NCBI GenBank assembly: GCA_031277945.1
Contig: JAITLK010000001.1
Location: 1-64,000 of the forward strand
Length of the DNA: 64,000 bases
Direction of reading: 5' to 3'
DNA from: Microbacterium sp.
GTDB lineage: Bacteria > Actinomycetota > Actinomycetes > Actinomycetales > Microbacteriaceae
Part shown: positions 1-8,028 of the stretch, one piece after another
Layout: every line of letters starts with the position of its first letter
How positions within the stretch are numbered: the first letter of the stretch is position 1
Program-made: the position numbers and the translations under genes
Notes under the pieces: generated by a model
Database searches by the model: none
What the model was told of the DNA's origin: nothing
Seen by the model: the letters and a program-made list of their open reading frames with translations, nothing else

Positions 1-502
1 ATCGCCAATCGTTGCTGTGAATAGGGTTCCCTGGCGGATACTCCATGTCCATTTGCCCGATCAAGGAGAAGCCGGCACGGCGGCAGAGGGCGTTCGATGC
101 CTCATGGTCCGTGCGCGGGTAGGCGTGGATCGAAGCACGGTCGCTGTGCGCGGCGGCGTGAATCAGTAGGAGCCGCAGGCCTGCTGTGGCGAAGCCTCGT
201 CCTGAGACAAAGACGGTCCACCCCGTTTCGAGGACGCGCTCGTGGTGGTGCTCGACGGGCCAATAGCCGATGACTCCGACAGCGCTCGGGTCGCCGTCGA
301 CACCACCGTCCACAGCGGGATCATCGGAAACGATGACGAACATCGAGTTGGCACCTGTACACCATCCGTCGGCATAGCGTGCCGCGCGTGATTCGACCTT
401 TTCCGGCGTCTCAGGCCCGCCGAGATAGGTCATAAGTTCTGGGGAATTGTTCCGTACGGCGACGGGGTGGTCATCGTCCCGCCATTGTCTCAGTGTGATC
501 AT
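1..502 (-). CDS. GNAT-family N-acetyltransferase (3' end outside window)
   Basis: The frame opens at an ATG at 502 and stays open to the window edge, so only the first 167 codons are seen. The product has the GNAT layout: an N-terminal beta strand with an RQW start, a central VIGYWPVEH strand, and an SGRGFATAGL stretch at about residues 110-120 that matches the R/Q-G-x-G/A pyrophosphate-binding loop for acetyl-CoA, followed by a helix and the ALCRRAGF motif typical of the C-terminal strand. Substrate cannot be predicted. The C-terminus is probably only a few residues beyond the edge. Confidence 0.8.
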   Translation of the reverse strand, partial: MITLRQWRDDDHPVAVRNNSPELMTYLGGPETPEKVESRAARYADGWCTGANSMFVIVSDDPAVDGGVDGDPSAVGVIGYWPVEHHHERVLETGWTVFVSGRGFATAGLRLLLIHAAAHSDRASIHAYPRTDHEASNALCRRAGFSLIGQMDMEYPPGNPIHSNDWR

Positions 503-539
503 GTGGATTTCCTTGCTGGTCGCGTGTGGTTGTCCTGAA

Positions 540-1067
540 CTAGCGCACTGGCGTGCTCGAACGCCCTTCGGCGCGTCCAGTCATCTCCGCGTCTAGAGTC
601 TCTTGCGCCACGCGCATCTGGTTGGCGTATTTCGGTGTTTGCAGACGTTCCCACATGACATCCTCGGGCACGTCCTCGACTCGCGTCACGATCCACCAGA
701 TGTTGCCGAACGGATCTTTGATGCGGCCGCCACGCTGACCGAAAGCAGTGTCGGCGATCTCCGTAACGACCCGTGCGCCAGCGGCAATACCCCTCGCGAG
801 AGCCGCATCCGCATCCGGCACCCACACGCGCAACAGGCTCGGCATCTGGGGCCACTCCGGTGCGCGATCGAACGCCAGCACGATCGTGTCACCGATCTTG
901 ATCTCCGCATGACCGATCGCTCCCTCGGCGGTTGCCACACGACCGAGTTCTACACCGTGGAACACCTCAGCGACAAAGCGCAGGAATGCGCTGGTGTCGT
1001 CAGTGACGACCCAAGGCGCGACGGTCGTGTAGCCCGCGGGGGTGAAGTGTGAGAGATTCTCCGACAT
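540..1067 (-). CDS. VOC family (PhnB/glyoxalase-like) protein
   Basis: This 175-residue protein has one full VOC-superfamily module of the PhnB-like kind: YTTVAPWVV at the first strand, HAEIKIGDTIVLAFD in the middle, and FGQRGGRIKDPFGNIWWI at about 110-130, the hallmark last motif of this family. PhnB-like proteins are usually uncharacterised metal-dependent enzymes or metalloid/antibiotic-binding proteins. I chose the ATG at 1067 because the alignable fold begins there; an upstream in-frame ATG at 1097 would add ten unlike residues. It lies 37 bp upstream of the acetyltransferase on the same strand and may be co-transcribed with it. Confidence 0.8.
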   Translation of the reverse strand: MSENLSHFTPAGYTTVAPWVVTDDTSAFLRFVAEVFHGVELGRVATAEGAIGHAEIKIGDTIVLAFDRAPEWPQMPSLLRVWVPDADAALARGIAAGARVVTEIADTAFGQRGGRIKDPFGNIWWIVTRVEDVPEDVMWERLQTPKYANQMRVAQETLDAEMTGRAEGRSSTPVR

Positions 1068-1380
1068 GGCGGTGACTCTAATCCTCACCACCGACATCGG
1101 TGAAGAGTCTTCAAGAGCTCGCGACAGCGGTCAACGGGCACCTACTCGCCTCAGAAACCCTCCCAGGCACGCGTACCTCCTGAGTGCATCTGAGGAACAG
1201 CCACCTCAGACGGACGGTCGCGCTCGCTTTAGCAACACGGCCTAGTCGCTACCCGACGTCGGCTTCCACGCTGGTCGCTTCGAGATCTCCGCCCTGCGAG
1301 CACCGACGAGCTGTGAGCCCGGCAGGCGACCATCGCGGGTGTCTCCTGTGTCGCGTTGAGGTGCCAAGTGTATAAATCTC
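1068..1380. other. Region without a supportable gene
   Basis: About 310 bases between the VOC gene and the integrase remnant. Short open frames occur on both strands, but none shows a family motif or a convincing start. Because the integrase remnant begins abruptly at the right edge of this stretch, it may hold eroded sequence from the integrated element, such as the integrase N-terminus. Confidence 0.4.
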
Positions 1381-2262
1381 CGTTGCGGGTGGTGGTCTCG
1401 CGCGTTTGATCTGAAGAGGGATGCCGAAGCGTGGCAGGCGTCCCAGAAGCGAGCGCTCGATCTCGGAGAGTACGTGGACCCACGTGCGGGAAAAGAACTG
1501 CTGGGGGCCGCTCTGGACCGTTAGCACGCGGGGCGTGAGGGTGCTATCGCCTCCAGCACGTTCGCCAACGAAGGTTACGCACTCAAGCATGCCCAGACGC
1601 TACGTAGCCGCCCGATGAGCGCCGTGACCACCGGCACGGCTCAGCGTGAGCGCCGGGAAATCTTCCCCTTTACGCTGGAAGAGCTGCGAGCGGTCCACGC
1701 CCGCCTCGTGGGCAGCACCACGAAGGCTAACGCTGACATTGCCCTGGTGCTGGGCCTCACAGGTCTGCGGTGGGGTGAGCTGGTGCCTCTCCGGGTGTGG
1801 GACGTTCAGCAGCTCCCGTATCCGGCGCTGCGTGTCTCTCGGTCGAAGCCTGGTGGTGAGCCGGTGCGGAACATCGCCAAAGGCGGCAAGCCGCGCACCG
1901 TGCCGCTCACGGACGATGGCGCCGCGATCATCCTTCCGCTACTGACAGCGCGGAAGCCGGATGAGCTGGTGTTCCCCTCGGCTACCGGCTCATTCCGCTC
2001 GGGGAACAACTGGAAGCGCGACGCGCATTGGACCCAGCACGGCATGGGGCGGCGCGTTCAGGACCTCCGGCACACAGCGGCAACGCTCTGGCTCCAGAGC
2101 GGCGTGGACCTTAAGACGGTCCTGGCGTGGCTAGGCCACAGCACCGCGAAGCTCACGGCTGACACGTACAGCCACTACATGGGTAGCGATGCCGACATGG
2201 CTGCAATCGCGCGAATGAATGCGGTCCTGAGCGCGGCCCCCCAGCGGCGCCCAGGACGATAA
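1381..2262 (+). pseudogene. Tyrosine recombinase (phage/ICE integrase) remnant
   Basis: Two parts of an actinobacterial tyrosine integrase lie in one reading frame. Part one (about 1405-1521) reads FDLKRDAEAWQASQKRALDL and then a YVDPRAGKELL motif, the Arm/AP2-like N-terminal region, and ends at a TAG at 1522. Part two continues in the same frame and contains the catalytic domain, with LRWGE (first Arg), DLRHTAATL (HxxR), WLGHST (second His) and TYSHY (nucleophilic Tyr). The core-binding domain of roughly 100 residues that should sit between them is missing, and the extreme N-terminus is not recognisable. I infer an inactivated integrase after internal deletion. The ATG at 1615 could start a 215-residue catalytic-domain protein, but that would lack core DNA contacts. 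Confidence 0.8.
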
Positions 2263-2333
2263 AGCGTCAATCCCGATAGGGTCATGCAACGTATGTAACG
2301 CATGAAATCAAGGGTGGCCTGCACTCGGTGACC

Positions 2334-2378
2334 TTTACACCGTGGATGTCGTCGGTTCGATCCCGGCAGGGCCAACCA
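2334..2378 (+). other. tRNA 3'-half, probable attachment site (attL/attR)
   Basis: These 45 bases read as the 3' part of a tRNA gene from the anticodon loop onward: a loop ending TTTACAC, a 3' anticodon stem CGTGG, a five-base variable region, a T-arm GTCGG-TTCGATC-CCGGC, a 3' acceptor strand, and an encoded A-CCA end. The matching 5' half is absent: the preceding bases do not pair as D-arm or acceptor stem. The loop fits tRNA-Val(UAC), but identity is uncertain. It sits 71 bp after the integrase stop codon in the same orientation, as expected for an element integrated into the 3' end of a tRNA gene. Confidence 0.65.
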
Positions 2379-2509
2379 CAGATGTGATACTCGGACGGAT
2401 CCCAACCCAGGAACCACCCGCGTGGAATACCGGTCATGCGCTCCAGCTTGACGGTGAGTGCCGGTACGGCTGGCTCGACGCCGACTAAGCCGAGCGCCGC
2501 CTCGACGCC

Positions 2510-2719
2510 CGGCGTTCGGGCGAGACCACCAAGCGCGTCGGCATGTCCGCACAGCGCGGGCAGGGCATGAACCTGCAGCGCTCGAACACCGCGATCTTCG
2601 TCGGCGTCACCGACAAGTTCGACGACACGATCCCGACCGCGCACCGCATCCATCGGTTCGGGCAGACCTGCCCCTGCACCGTGCATCTGATCTACGCCGA
2701 CACCGAATCCCAGGTGAGC
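2510..2719 (+). pseudogene. Superfamily II (SNF2-like) helicase C-terminal remnant
   Basis: The frame containing the ATG at 2543 encodes GMNLQRSNTAIFVGV followed by HRIHRFGQTCPCTVHLIYA. This corresponds to motifs V and VI of SNF2-type helicases found in phage and mobile elements (NLQ...FVG...HRxxRFGQxxP). Upstream the frame is closed by a TAA near 2489 and nothing of motifs I-IV is present. It is therefore a fragment of roughly 70 residues from a gene that would normally encode several hundred. It abuts the tRNA-like att scar, so it is likely debris of an integrated element. Confidence 0.6.
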
Positions 2720-2777
2720 CGGCCGCCCAGGCTCCTCACCGGCGCTCGGAAACCCGGGCCAAGGTTACGATCTTGGA

Positions 2778-3317
2778 ATGGCTCCGACTCTCTTCGACGT
2801 CGTCACCACCCTGACCGACTACAGGTCGGTGCGAGCGATCGACTGTCTTGCGGAGGTTCGGCTCGGTGACGATCACCGCATATGCCGGCTGCATGCTGAG
2901 CCATGGATCGATTCCTACGAGGTCTCTAGCGTCGACGGACAGGTCCAAAGCTCGTACATCGCCTCCCTGGGTCTCGTCTACGACGGAGAAGAGTCGTTCC
3001 CATATGACCCCCGGGGCATCGTCTGGCGCTCCCTGCCCGCGAGGCTGGTGTTCCCGCTGGAACTGCCTATCTGGGGTCGTTCTGGTGACAGCCACAGGAT
3101 GGAAAGTGCGGAGCAGCAGGACGACGGACGTATTCTCGTGAGGCTCGCGCCGAATCGCGACGGCGAGGCGAGTGGTCACCTTATTGTTGACCCCGAGCTC
3201 AAGATGGCGACAGAGTTCGACGCCCGGACCCTGGGGATCAGGTACCGGGACGTCGAACGTGGGCGTGGTCGTCTATTTGTGGGTCAGAGAACTGGTGCTT
3301 CCTTCCCGTTGGGGTAA
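2778..3317 (+). CDS. Hypothetical protein (179 aa)
   Basis: I do not recognise this protein. It is a soluble, mixed-composition polypeptide with no signal peptide or membrane segment, starting MAPTLFDVVTTLTDYRSVRA. It looks coding rather than shadow-like because composition is balanced and no alternative strand frame is better. Its last 34 bases overlap the convergent small gene that ends at 3284. Base composition here is visibly less GC-rich than in the ABC operon that follows, which fits the accessory tract starting at the integrase scar. Confidence 0.5.
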   Translation: MAPTLFDVVTTLTDYRSVRAIDCLAEVRLGDDHRICRLHAEPWIDSYEVSSVDGQVQSSYIASLGLVYDGEESFPYDPRGIVWRSLPARLVFPLELPIWGRSGDSHRMESAEQQDDGRILVRLAPNRDGEASGHLIVDPELKMATEFDARTLGIRYRDVERGRGRLFVGQRTGASFPLG

Positions 3318-3541
3318 GAGCAACGCTTCAGCGTGCGTTCGACGTCCCTCTGAGTCTTGATGCTGACGTTCTTCCACAAGTCAATGACTTCGAGGCGATA
3401 AACGCCTTCTGCGTACGTGCCTTGAACGATGTACTTGCCTCCGCCGATCCACAAGGGGTACCCCGTGACGCCAACGCTTGACGGCCAGTCCCGAGTGATC
3501 AGCGACCACGCACTCCCGTGTCGTTCAGGTCCGCCACTCAT
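3284..3541 (-). CDS. Hypothetical protein (85 aa), coupled to ABC permease
   Basis: A small protein of unknown function. Its ATG at 3541 overlaps the TGA of the upstream permease gene in an ATGA arrangement, the same coupling used between other genes of this operon, which supports it being translated. The sequence is not low-complexity (PLWIGGGKYIVQGTYAEGVY in the middle) and has no membrane segment or signal peptide. The 3' end overlaps the convergent 179-residue gene by 34 bases, so one of the two could be spurious. Confidence 0.45.
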   Translation of the reverse strand: MSGGPERHGSAWSLITRDWPSSVGVTGYPLWIGGGKYIVQGTYAEGVYRLEVIDLWKNVSIKTQRDVERTLKRCSYPNGKEAPVL

Positions 3542-4278
3542 CCCGCTGTGTCACGCGAGCGAAAGACCAGCCACGACGCCGCGACGAGAAGCAGGGTCCA
3601 GGCTGCCATCACGGCCCCGCCCGGGATCGGGTCGAGGAGTCCGACTCCCGGATAGCTCGTCAGGAGCTGGAGGCCCGCCAGGTCGGGCAGGAACTTCAGG
3701 GCAGGGACGGCCGCAAGCAGGGATATGGTGAGTCCGAGCACGAGCGGCACCATGACGACGAGCGCCACGATGAACGTGCGGGCGAGGACCGTGATCGCCC
3801 CCGCGATGAGGCCGATCAACGCGTAGTTCACGGAGACGCCGACCACGTTCCACACCATTCCCACGGTGAGCCCGCCGAAAGGGAGCCCCCGTTCGCCGAG
3901 CGCTGCATGCTTCACGAGGACAGCGGCGGTCGTCGCCACGATGCCGACCAGCACGGCCACCACCGCGATCACGGTGAACTTGGCCGCGAGCACACGTCCC
4001 CGCCCGGGGATGGCCGCCAGCGTGGTGCGGAGCTGGCCGTCGACGTACTCGGCGCCGGTGACCAGCGCCGAGAACAGGATGATCAGGGGCTGCCCGAATC
4101 CGGCGGTCTCGAATCCGTGCGACTCCACGGGGAACGACCGGGCCGCGGCGCTCTCACCGTCGAAGGCGAGGCCGGACGCCAGAGCAAGGATGGGAGGCAC
4201 CAGCAGCGCCGCGGTGAGCGCCAGGCGATTGCTGCGCAGGGTGAGCGCCTTCGTCCATTCGGCGCGCAATGCGTGCAT
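3538..4278 (-). CDS. ABC transporter permease (ABC-2 type)
   Basis: A 246-residue integral membrane protein with about six hydrophobic segments. Its N-terminus, MHALRAEWTKALTLRSNRLA, is typical of ABC-2 permeases of BcrB-like exporters (a short cytoplasmic EWxK segment, then the first membrane helix). It follows a second permease after 9 bp and shares its SEYxDG/AEYVDG plus LRTTL motif near residue 75, so the two are paralogs likely to form a heterodimeric channel with the ATPase encoded upstream. Substrate is unknown; such exporters often handle peptide antibiotics or lipids. Confidence 0.85.
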   Translation of the reverse strand: MHALRAEWTKALTLRSNRLALTAALLVPPILALASGLAFDGESAAARSFPVESHGFETAGFGQPLIILFSALVTGAEYVDGQLRTTLAAIPGRGRVLAAKFTVIAVVAVLVGIVATTAAVLVKHAALGERGLPFGGLTVGMVWNVVGVSVNYALIGLIAGAITVLARTFIVALVVMVPLVLGLTISLLAAVPALKFLPDLAGLQLLTSYPGVGLLDPIPGGAVMAAWTLLLVAASWLVFRSRDTAG

Positions 4279-4287
4279 CAGGCTGCC

Positions 4288-5064
4288 CTACACATCTCGG
4301 CGCACGAAGACGATCGCCGCAATGGCCAGCAGCGCGAACGTCCAGGCCGCTTGGATCAGGCCGCCGGTGAGCGAATCGAGATGGACGCCGGCCGCGGGAT
4401 CGGAGAAGAGGCCGGCGCCTGCAACCACCGGGAGGTACTTCGCGACGGTCCACGAGCCTGCGAGGAAGTCGCCCACACCGATCACCAGCGGCACGATCCC
4501 GATCAGCGGGAGGATGGCCGTGCGCGCCAGCACGCCGCCCGCGAACGCGAGGAGCGCCGTGAGCGTCCACGCCGCCGTCACGCCGCCGAGGTTCGCCCAG
4601 ATCGTGGGGCTCAACCGCCACGGATCGACGCCGGTCTCGCCCGCGACGTGCGTGATCACCACGGTGCCCCACATGGACAGGAACGCGATCACGGCCGTCG
4701 CCGCAGCGACGAGCAGCGCCTTCGTCACGAACACGGGGGTTCGCCGCGGGGTGGCCAGGAGCGTCGTGCGGATCTGCACCCCATCCCCGTATTCGCTCCC
4801 GGCCCAGAGGGCGGCGAGAGCGACGACGAGGACGTACCCGAAGCCCGCCATCTCGAAGCCCTGGAGCTCGAGCGGAATCGGTTCGGCAGAGAACAGCCGG
4901 GGATCCTCGGGGGCGATACCGGCGGCAGATGCGGCGTTCGCCCACGCCATCGGCCAGGTCGCGAGGATCGCCACTCCCCCGAGAATCCAGGTCGCGCGAG
5001 CGGTCAGCAGCTTGGTGGACTCCGAGCGGATGAGAGGGAGCACCGCGGGACGGAGTCCGTTCAC
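4288..5064 (-). CDS. ABC transporter permease (ABC-2 type)
   Basis: A 258-residue, six-segment membrane protein, paralogous to the permease downstream: IRSESTKLLTARATWIL at the start and SEYGDGVQIRTTLLATPRR after the second helix, the conserved cytoplasmic loop of this permease type. It begins with ATG at 5064, overlapping the ATPase stop codon by four bases (ATGA), so the two are translationally coupled. Together with the ATPase and second permease it forms an exporter whose likely controllers are the response regulator and sensor kinase encoded just upstream. Confidence 0.85.
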   Translation of the reverse strand: MNGLRPAVLPLIRSESTKLLTARATWILGGVAILATWPMAWANAASAAGIAPEDPRLFSAEPIPLELQGFEMAGFGYVLVVALAALWAGSEYGDGVQIRTTLLATPRRTPVFVTKALLVAAATAVIAFLSMWGTVVITHVAGETGVDPWRLSPTIWANLGGVTAAWTLTALLAFAGGVLARTAILPLIGIVPLVIGVGDFLAGSWTVAKYLPVVAGAGLFSDPAAGVHLDSLTGGLIQAAWTFALLAIAAIVFVRRDV

Positions 5065-5798
5065 GAGGCGGCACCGTCAGCGCCGGCGCCCCGATAGGCC
5101 GTGTGCTCGTCGGTGAGTGCGAAGAACGCGTCTTCGACGCTGGCGTGCGCTCCGGTGACCTCTGCCGTCGTTCCCGCCGCACGCACCCGTCCGCGGGCGA
5201 TCACCACGAAATCGTCCGCTGTGTCCTCCATTTCGCCCATCAGGTGGCTGGAAACCAGAACCGTCTTGCCGTCGTCGGCGAGAGCGCGCAGCAGGCGCCT
5301 GGTCCAGCGGATGCCATCGGGATCGAGCCCGTTCGTCGGCTCGTCGAGCACGAGCACGTCAGGGTCGCCGAGCAACGCCGTCGCGATGCCCAGGCGTTGC
5401 CCCATGCCCAGCGAGAATCTTCCGATCCGCGTCGTTGCAGCCTCCCGGAGCCCGGTGAGCTCCAGCACTTCATCCACTCGTCGAGCGGGGATCGCGTTCG
5501 ACTGTGCCACCCATCTGAGATGCGCCTTCGCCGTGCGGCCCTTGTTCGCGCCGGGACCGTCGAGCATCGCTCCCACTTTCGACAGCGGGCGCTGCAGCGA
5601 TCGATACGGTTGCCCGTCGATCAACGCCGCGCCGTGGCTGGCGCGATCCAGCCCGAGCAGGATGCGCAAGGTTGAGCTCTTGCCCGCGCCGTTGGGGCCG
5701 AGAAAGCCCGTGACCCGGCCGGGAAGCGCACGGAAACTCACATCGTCCACCACGGTGCGGGATCCGTGGCGTTTCACCAGATGGCTGACTTCGATCAT
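5061..5798 (-). CDS. ABC transporter ATP-binding protein (BcrA-type)
   Basis: A 245-residue nucleotide-binding subunit. Walker A GPNGAGKSS is at about 34-42, the signature SLGMGQR near 150, Walker B VLVLDEP near 168 and the H-loop SSHL near 200. At the usual Q-loop position it reads VGAMLDGPG, the glutamine-less form seen in BcrA-like bacitracin/lantibiotic exporters. It is first of three transporter genes (ATPase, permease, permease) and lies 63 bp downstream of the response regulator. The short C-terminal extension (VEDAFFALT) is also usual for this family. Confidence 0.9.
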   Translation of the reverse strand: MIEVSHLVKRHGSRTVVDDVSFRALPGRVTGFLGPNGAGKSSTLRILLGLDRASHGAALIDGQPYRSLQRPLSKVGAMLDGPGANKGRTAKAHLRWVAQSNAIPARRVDEVLELTGLREAATTRIGRFSLGMGQRLGIATALLGDPDVLVLDEPTNGLDPDGIRWTRRLLRALADDGKTVLVSSHLMGEMEDTADDFVVIARGRVRAAGTTAEVTGAHASVEDAFFALTDEHTAYRGAGADGAAS

Positions 5799-5861
5799 GG
5801 GGACAAGCCAACCGAGCCCGTCCCCGGATGTCAGTCTGCGAGAGTCGACAATCGCGCTGCG

Positions 5862-6518
5862 TCAGGCATCCTGCGCACGCGGTGTCACGATGCCGCTCTC
5901 GTAGGCGATCACGACGAGCCCTGCCCGATCCCGGGTCTGCAGCTTGGTCAGGATGCGGCTGACGTAGGTGCGCACCGTCGTGACGGTGACGAAGAGCTCC
6001 GCCGCGATTTCGGCGTTCGATCTGCCATGACCGATGAGCGCGAGGGTTTCCCGTTCCCGCTCGGTCAGGCGGTCGAGACGGTGGTCGTCTCCCACCGCCA
6101 CGTATCGTCGGATCAGCCGTGTGGTCACTTCCGGGGCGAGCAGCGCGTTGCCGCCGCGGGCGACGCGGATCGCGTGCAGCACCTCAGCGGGCGGGCTGTT
6201 CTTCAGTAAGAATCCGGAGGCCCCGGCCCTCAGAGCTTCGTAGACATACTCGTCGAGGTCGAACATCGTCAGCACGATCACCCGCGGGCCGTCGGGTCGG
6301 CTTGCCAGCTCACGAGTGGCAGCCAGGCCGTTCATGCGGGGCAGCTGCACATCCATCAGCACGACGTCCGGACGGAGCCGCAGAGCACTCTCGATGCCTG
6401 CTTCGCCGTCGCCGGCCTCGCCGACCACCTCCATGCCGTCATCGCTGTCGACCAGCAAACGCAGGGAGGAACGGATCACGGGCTCGTCCTCGACGATGAG
6501 AACACGGATCGCACTCAT
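5862..6518 (-). CDS. Two-component response regulator, NarL/LuxR type
   Basis: A 218-residue regulator with an N-terminal receiver domain (acidic pair E10-D11, phospho-acceptor Asp56 in LMDVQLP, Thr in VIVLTMF, Lys in GFLLKN) and a C-terminal LuxR helix-turn-helix (LTERERETLALIGHGRSNAE, about 150-200). Its ATG overlaps the sensor kinase stop codon in ATGA form, so kinase and regulator are coupled. The ABC exporter genes follow on the same strand; I infer that it controls them. Confidence 0.92.
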   Translation of the reverse strand: MSAIRVLIVEDEPVIRSSLRLLVDSDDGMEVVGEAGDGEAGIESALRLRPDVVLMDVQLPRMNGLAATRELASRPDGPRVIVLTMFDLDEYVYEALRAGASGFLLKNSPPAEVLHAIRVARGGNALLAPEVTTRLIRRYVAVGDDHRLDRLTERERETLALIGHGRSNAEIAAELFVTVTTVRTYVSRILTKLQTRDRAGLVVIAYESGIVTPRAQDA

Positions 6519-7675
6519 CGGGCTCCTCCGCGCGGCGGCGCCGGCAGCGGCAGAGTCGCCGAGACTCTGACACCGGCGGTCGACGCTGCGACGACCATCA
6601 TGCCGCCCAGCAGCTCGACTCGCTCGCGCATGCCCGTCAGGCCGTGTCCGGGCCTGATCTCCCCGCCAGACCCACTGCCGTCATCCTCCACGTCGATCGC
6701 CACCTGCATCGATGAGACGCGAAGCGCCACGTCCACCGCGGACGCCGACGTGTGCCGGATGACGTTCGTCACCGCCTCCTGAACGATCCGGAGCACCGAC
6801 GTCCGCACATCGGCAGGGAGTTCATCGACTCCCTCGCCGGTGTGAAGGCGAACGGCAAGACCGGCGTTCTCAGCGGCATGCGTGATCCCGAGGAGCGCCG
6901 CAGAGAGGGGGCTCGACGTCGGCTCCTCCGATTCCGCGCTGCTGCGTTCTCGCCGCAGGAGCGACTTCAGATCGGACAGTGACGACCGTGAGGCCTCCTC
7001 GATGTCGCGAAGCACCTGACGCAGCTCCTCAGCGCTCAGCGTGGAGACATGGGCCGCGACGCCGGCTCGCACGCCGATCGCCCCCAGAGAGTGCGAGAGC
7101 ACATCGTGAACATCGCGGGCCAGCCTGAGGCGTTCATCGGTCCGCGAGCGCGCCGCAGCTTCATCCCGGATCTCCCGTGTGCGCACCCCGAGCACCCACG
7201 CGACGGACACCACGAGCGCACTCAGCATCATCGCCCGCAGTCGATCCTCCAGTCCCTCCGCACCGAAGATCGCGGACACCACGACCACGGCCACGGAGCC
7301 GGCGAAGATCCACCAGGGAAACCGGCGTCCACCACGTGTCTCCGCCAGGCGGAACACCGCCAGCCCCGTCAGCACGAAGGGGTCAGCGGTCACGCCGAAG
7401 AGCCAGGCGCAGGCGGTCGCTGCGGTCGTCATGACCACCGCGACCGCGGCCAGACGCGCGCTCACCATCACGGCGGCAATCGCGACTGCACCGGAGGCGA
7501 GCTGTATCGCGCGAGCCATGGCGTCGTCCGGCGCGACCGTCAGCCAGAGACCTGCGAACACTGCAAGACCCAGGATCAGACCCGACAGCGGATGCGACCG
7601 GGTCCACCGAGCAACTACCGACGATGGACGAGAACGACCGCGGGCGCGGTCTTCGCTCGGCGGGTGCGTCTCCAT
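6515..7675 (-). CDS. Sensor histidine kinase (HisKA_3/NarX-like)
   Basis: A 386-residue membrane kinase. Several hydrophobic segments fill the first ~165 residues with hardly any extracytoplasmic domain, an intramembrane-sensing layout common for kinases paired with BcrA-type exporters. The dimerisation/phospho-acceptor motif LARDVHDVLSHSLGAI is near residue 185-200, the N-box EAVTNVIRHT near 300 and the G-box GHGLTGMRERVELLGG near 345-360. The DVHD His is the expected phosphorylation site. Confidence 0.9.
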   Translation of the reverse strand: METHPPSEDRARGRSRPSSVVARWTRSHPLSGLILGLAVFAGLWLTVAPDDAMARAIQLASGAVAIAAVMVSARLAAVAVVMTTAATACAWLFGVTADPFVLTGLAVFRLAETRGGRRFPWWIFAGSVAVVVVSAIFGAEGLEDRLRAMMLSALVVSVAWVLGVRTREIRDEAAARSRTDERLRLARDVHDVLSHSLGAIGVRAGVAAHVSTLSAEELRQVLRDIEEASRSSLSDLKSLLRRERSSAESEEPTSSPLSAALLGITHAAENAGLAVRLHTGEGVDELPADVRTSVLRIVQEAVTNVIRHTSASAVDVALRVSSMQVAIDVEDDGSGSGGEIRPGHGLTGMRERVELLGGMMVVAASTAGVRVSATLPLPAPPRGGAR

Positions 7676-7739
7676 CGCCCAATCGTACTGAGGGGCCCTC
7701 CCGACGCCGTGGGAACATCAGGATGAGGCAACGCCGCCC

Positions 7740-7865
7740 ATGCCACGCGAGCTGGGGCTCGCATACGGAACGGTCCGCAACCACGCGTCCGGGGCGATCA
7801 TCAAGCTCCACACCGACACGCGCCAGTCCGCCGCTCGCATCGCCCATGATCACGGGTGGATCTGA
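7740..7865 (+). pseudogene. LuxR-type helix-turn-helix remnant
   Basis: A 41-codon frame encodes RELGLAYGTVRNHASGAIIK and ends AARIAHDHGWI, the C-terminal recognition helix and tail of a NarL/LuxR response regulator (normally IARELGLSxGTVRNHVSxxxxKL). The frame continues upstream for only about nine unrelated codons and no receiver domain exists. It lies between the sensor kinase and the next operon. I read it as a leftover of a deleted response regulator gene, not an expressed protein. Confidence 0.55.
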
Positions 7866-7943
7866 CGCGCATCGAGCCGGACGGGTTCCCGCCCACGAGC
7901 GATCACGTCGCTCCCCGACCGTGCATCATTCTTGCCATCACTA

Positions 7944-7972
7944 TTGACTTTGTGACACAAAGTTGCTGTCAT
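7944..7972 (+). promoter_or_regulatory. Promoter with embedded palindromic operator
   Basis: The 17-base palindrome ACTTTGTGACACAAAGT (7947-7963) has perfect 8-base arms around one central base. A TTGACT -35 match at 7944-7949 and a weak -10 (TGTCAT, 7967-7972) with 17-base spacing bracket it, so bound protein would occlude the promoter. It is the only promoter-like signal before the 8029 operon, which includes a winged-helix regulator; autoregulation is the natural inference. Confidence 0.7.
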
Positions 7973-8028
7973 TGCAAAGCGCAGGTGTCGCACATCACGA
8001 CACCCGACAAGCCGAAGGAAGGTGCGTC

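Noticed and set aside
3866..5116. Long plus-strand frames opposite the ABC permeases
   Set aside because: Composition is Ala/Arg/Ser-rich without structure, and the minus strand holds clear transporter genes with coupled starts.
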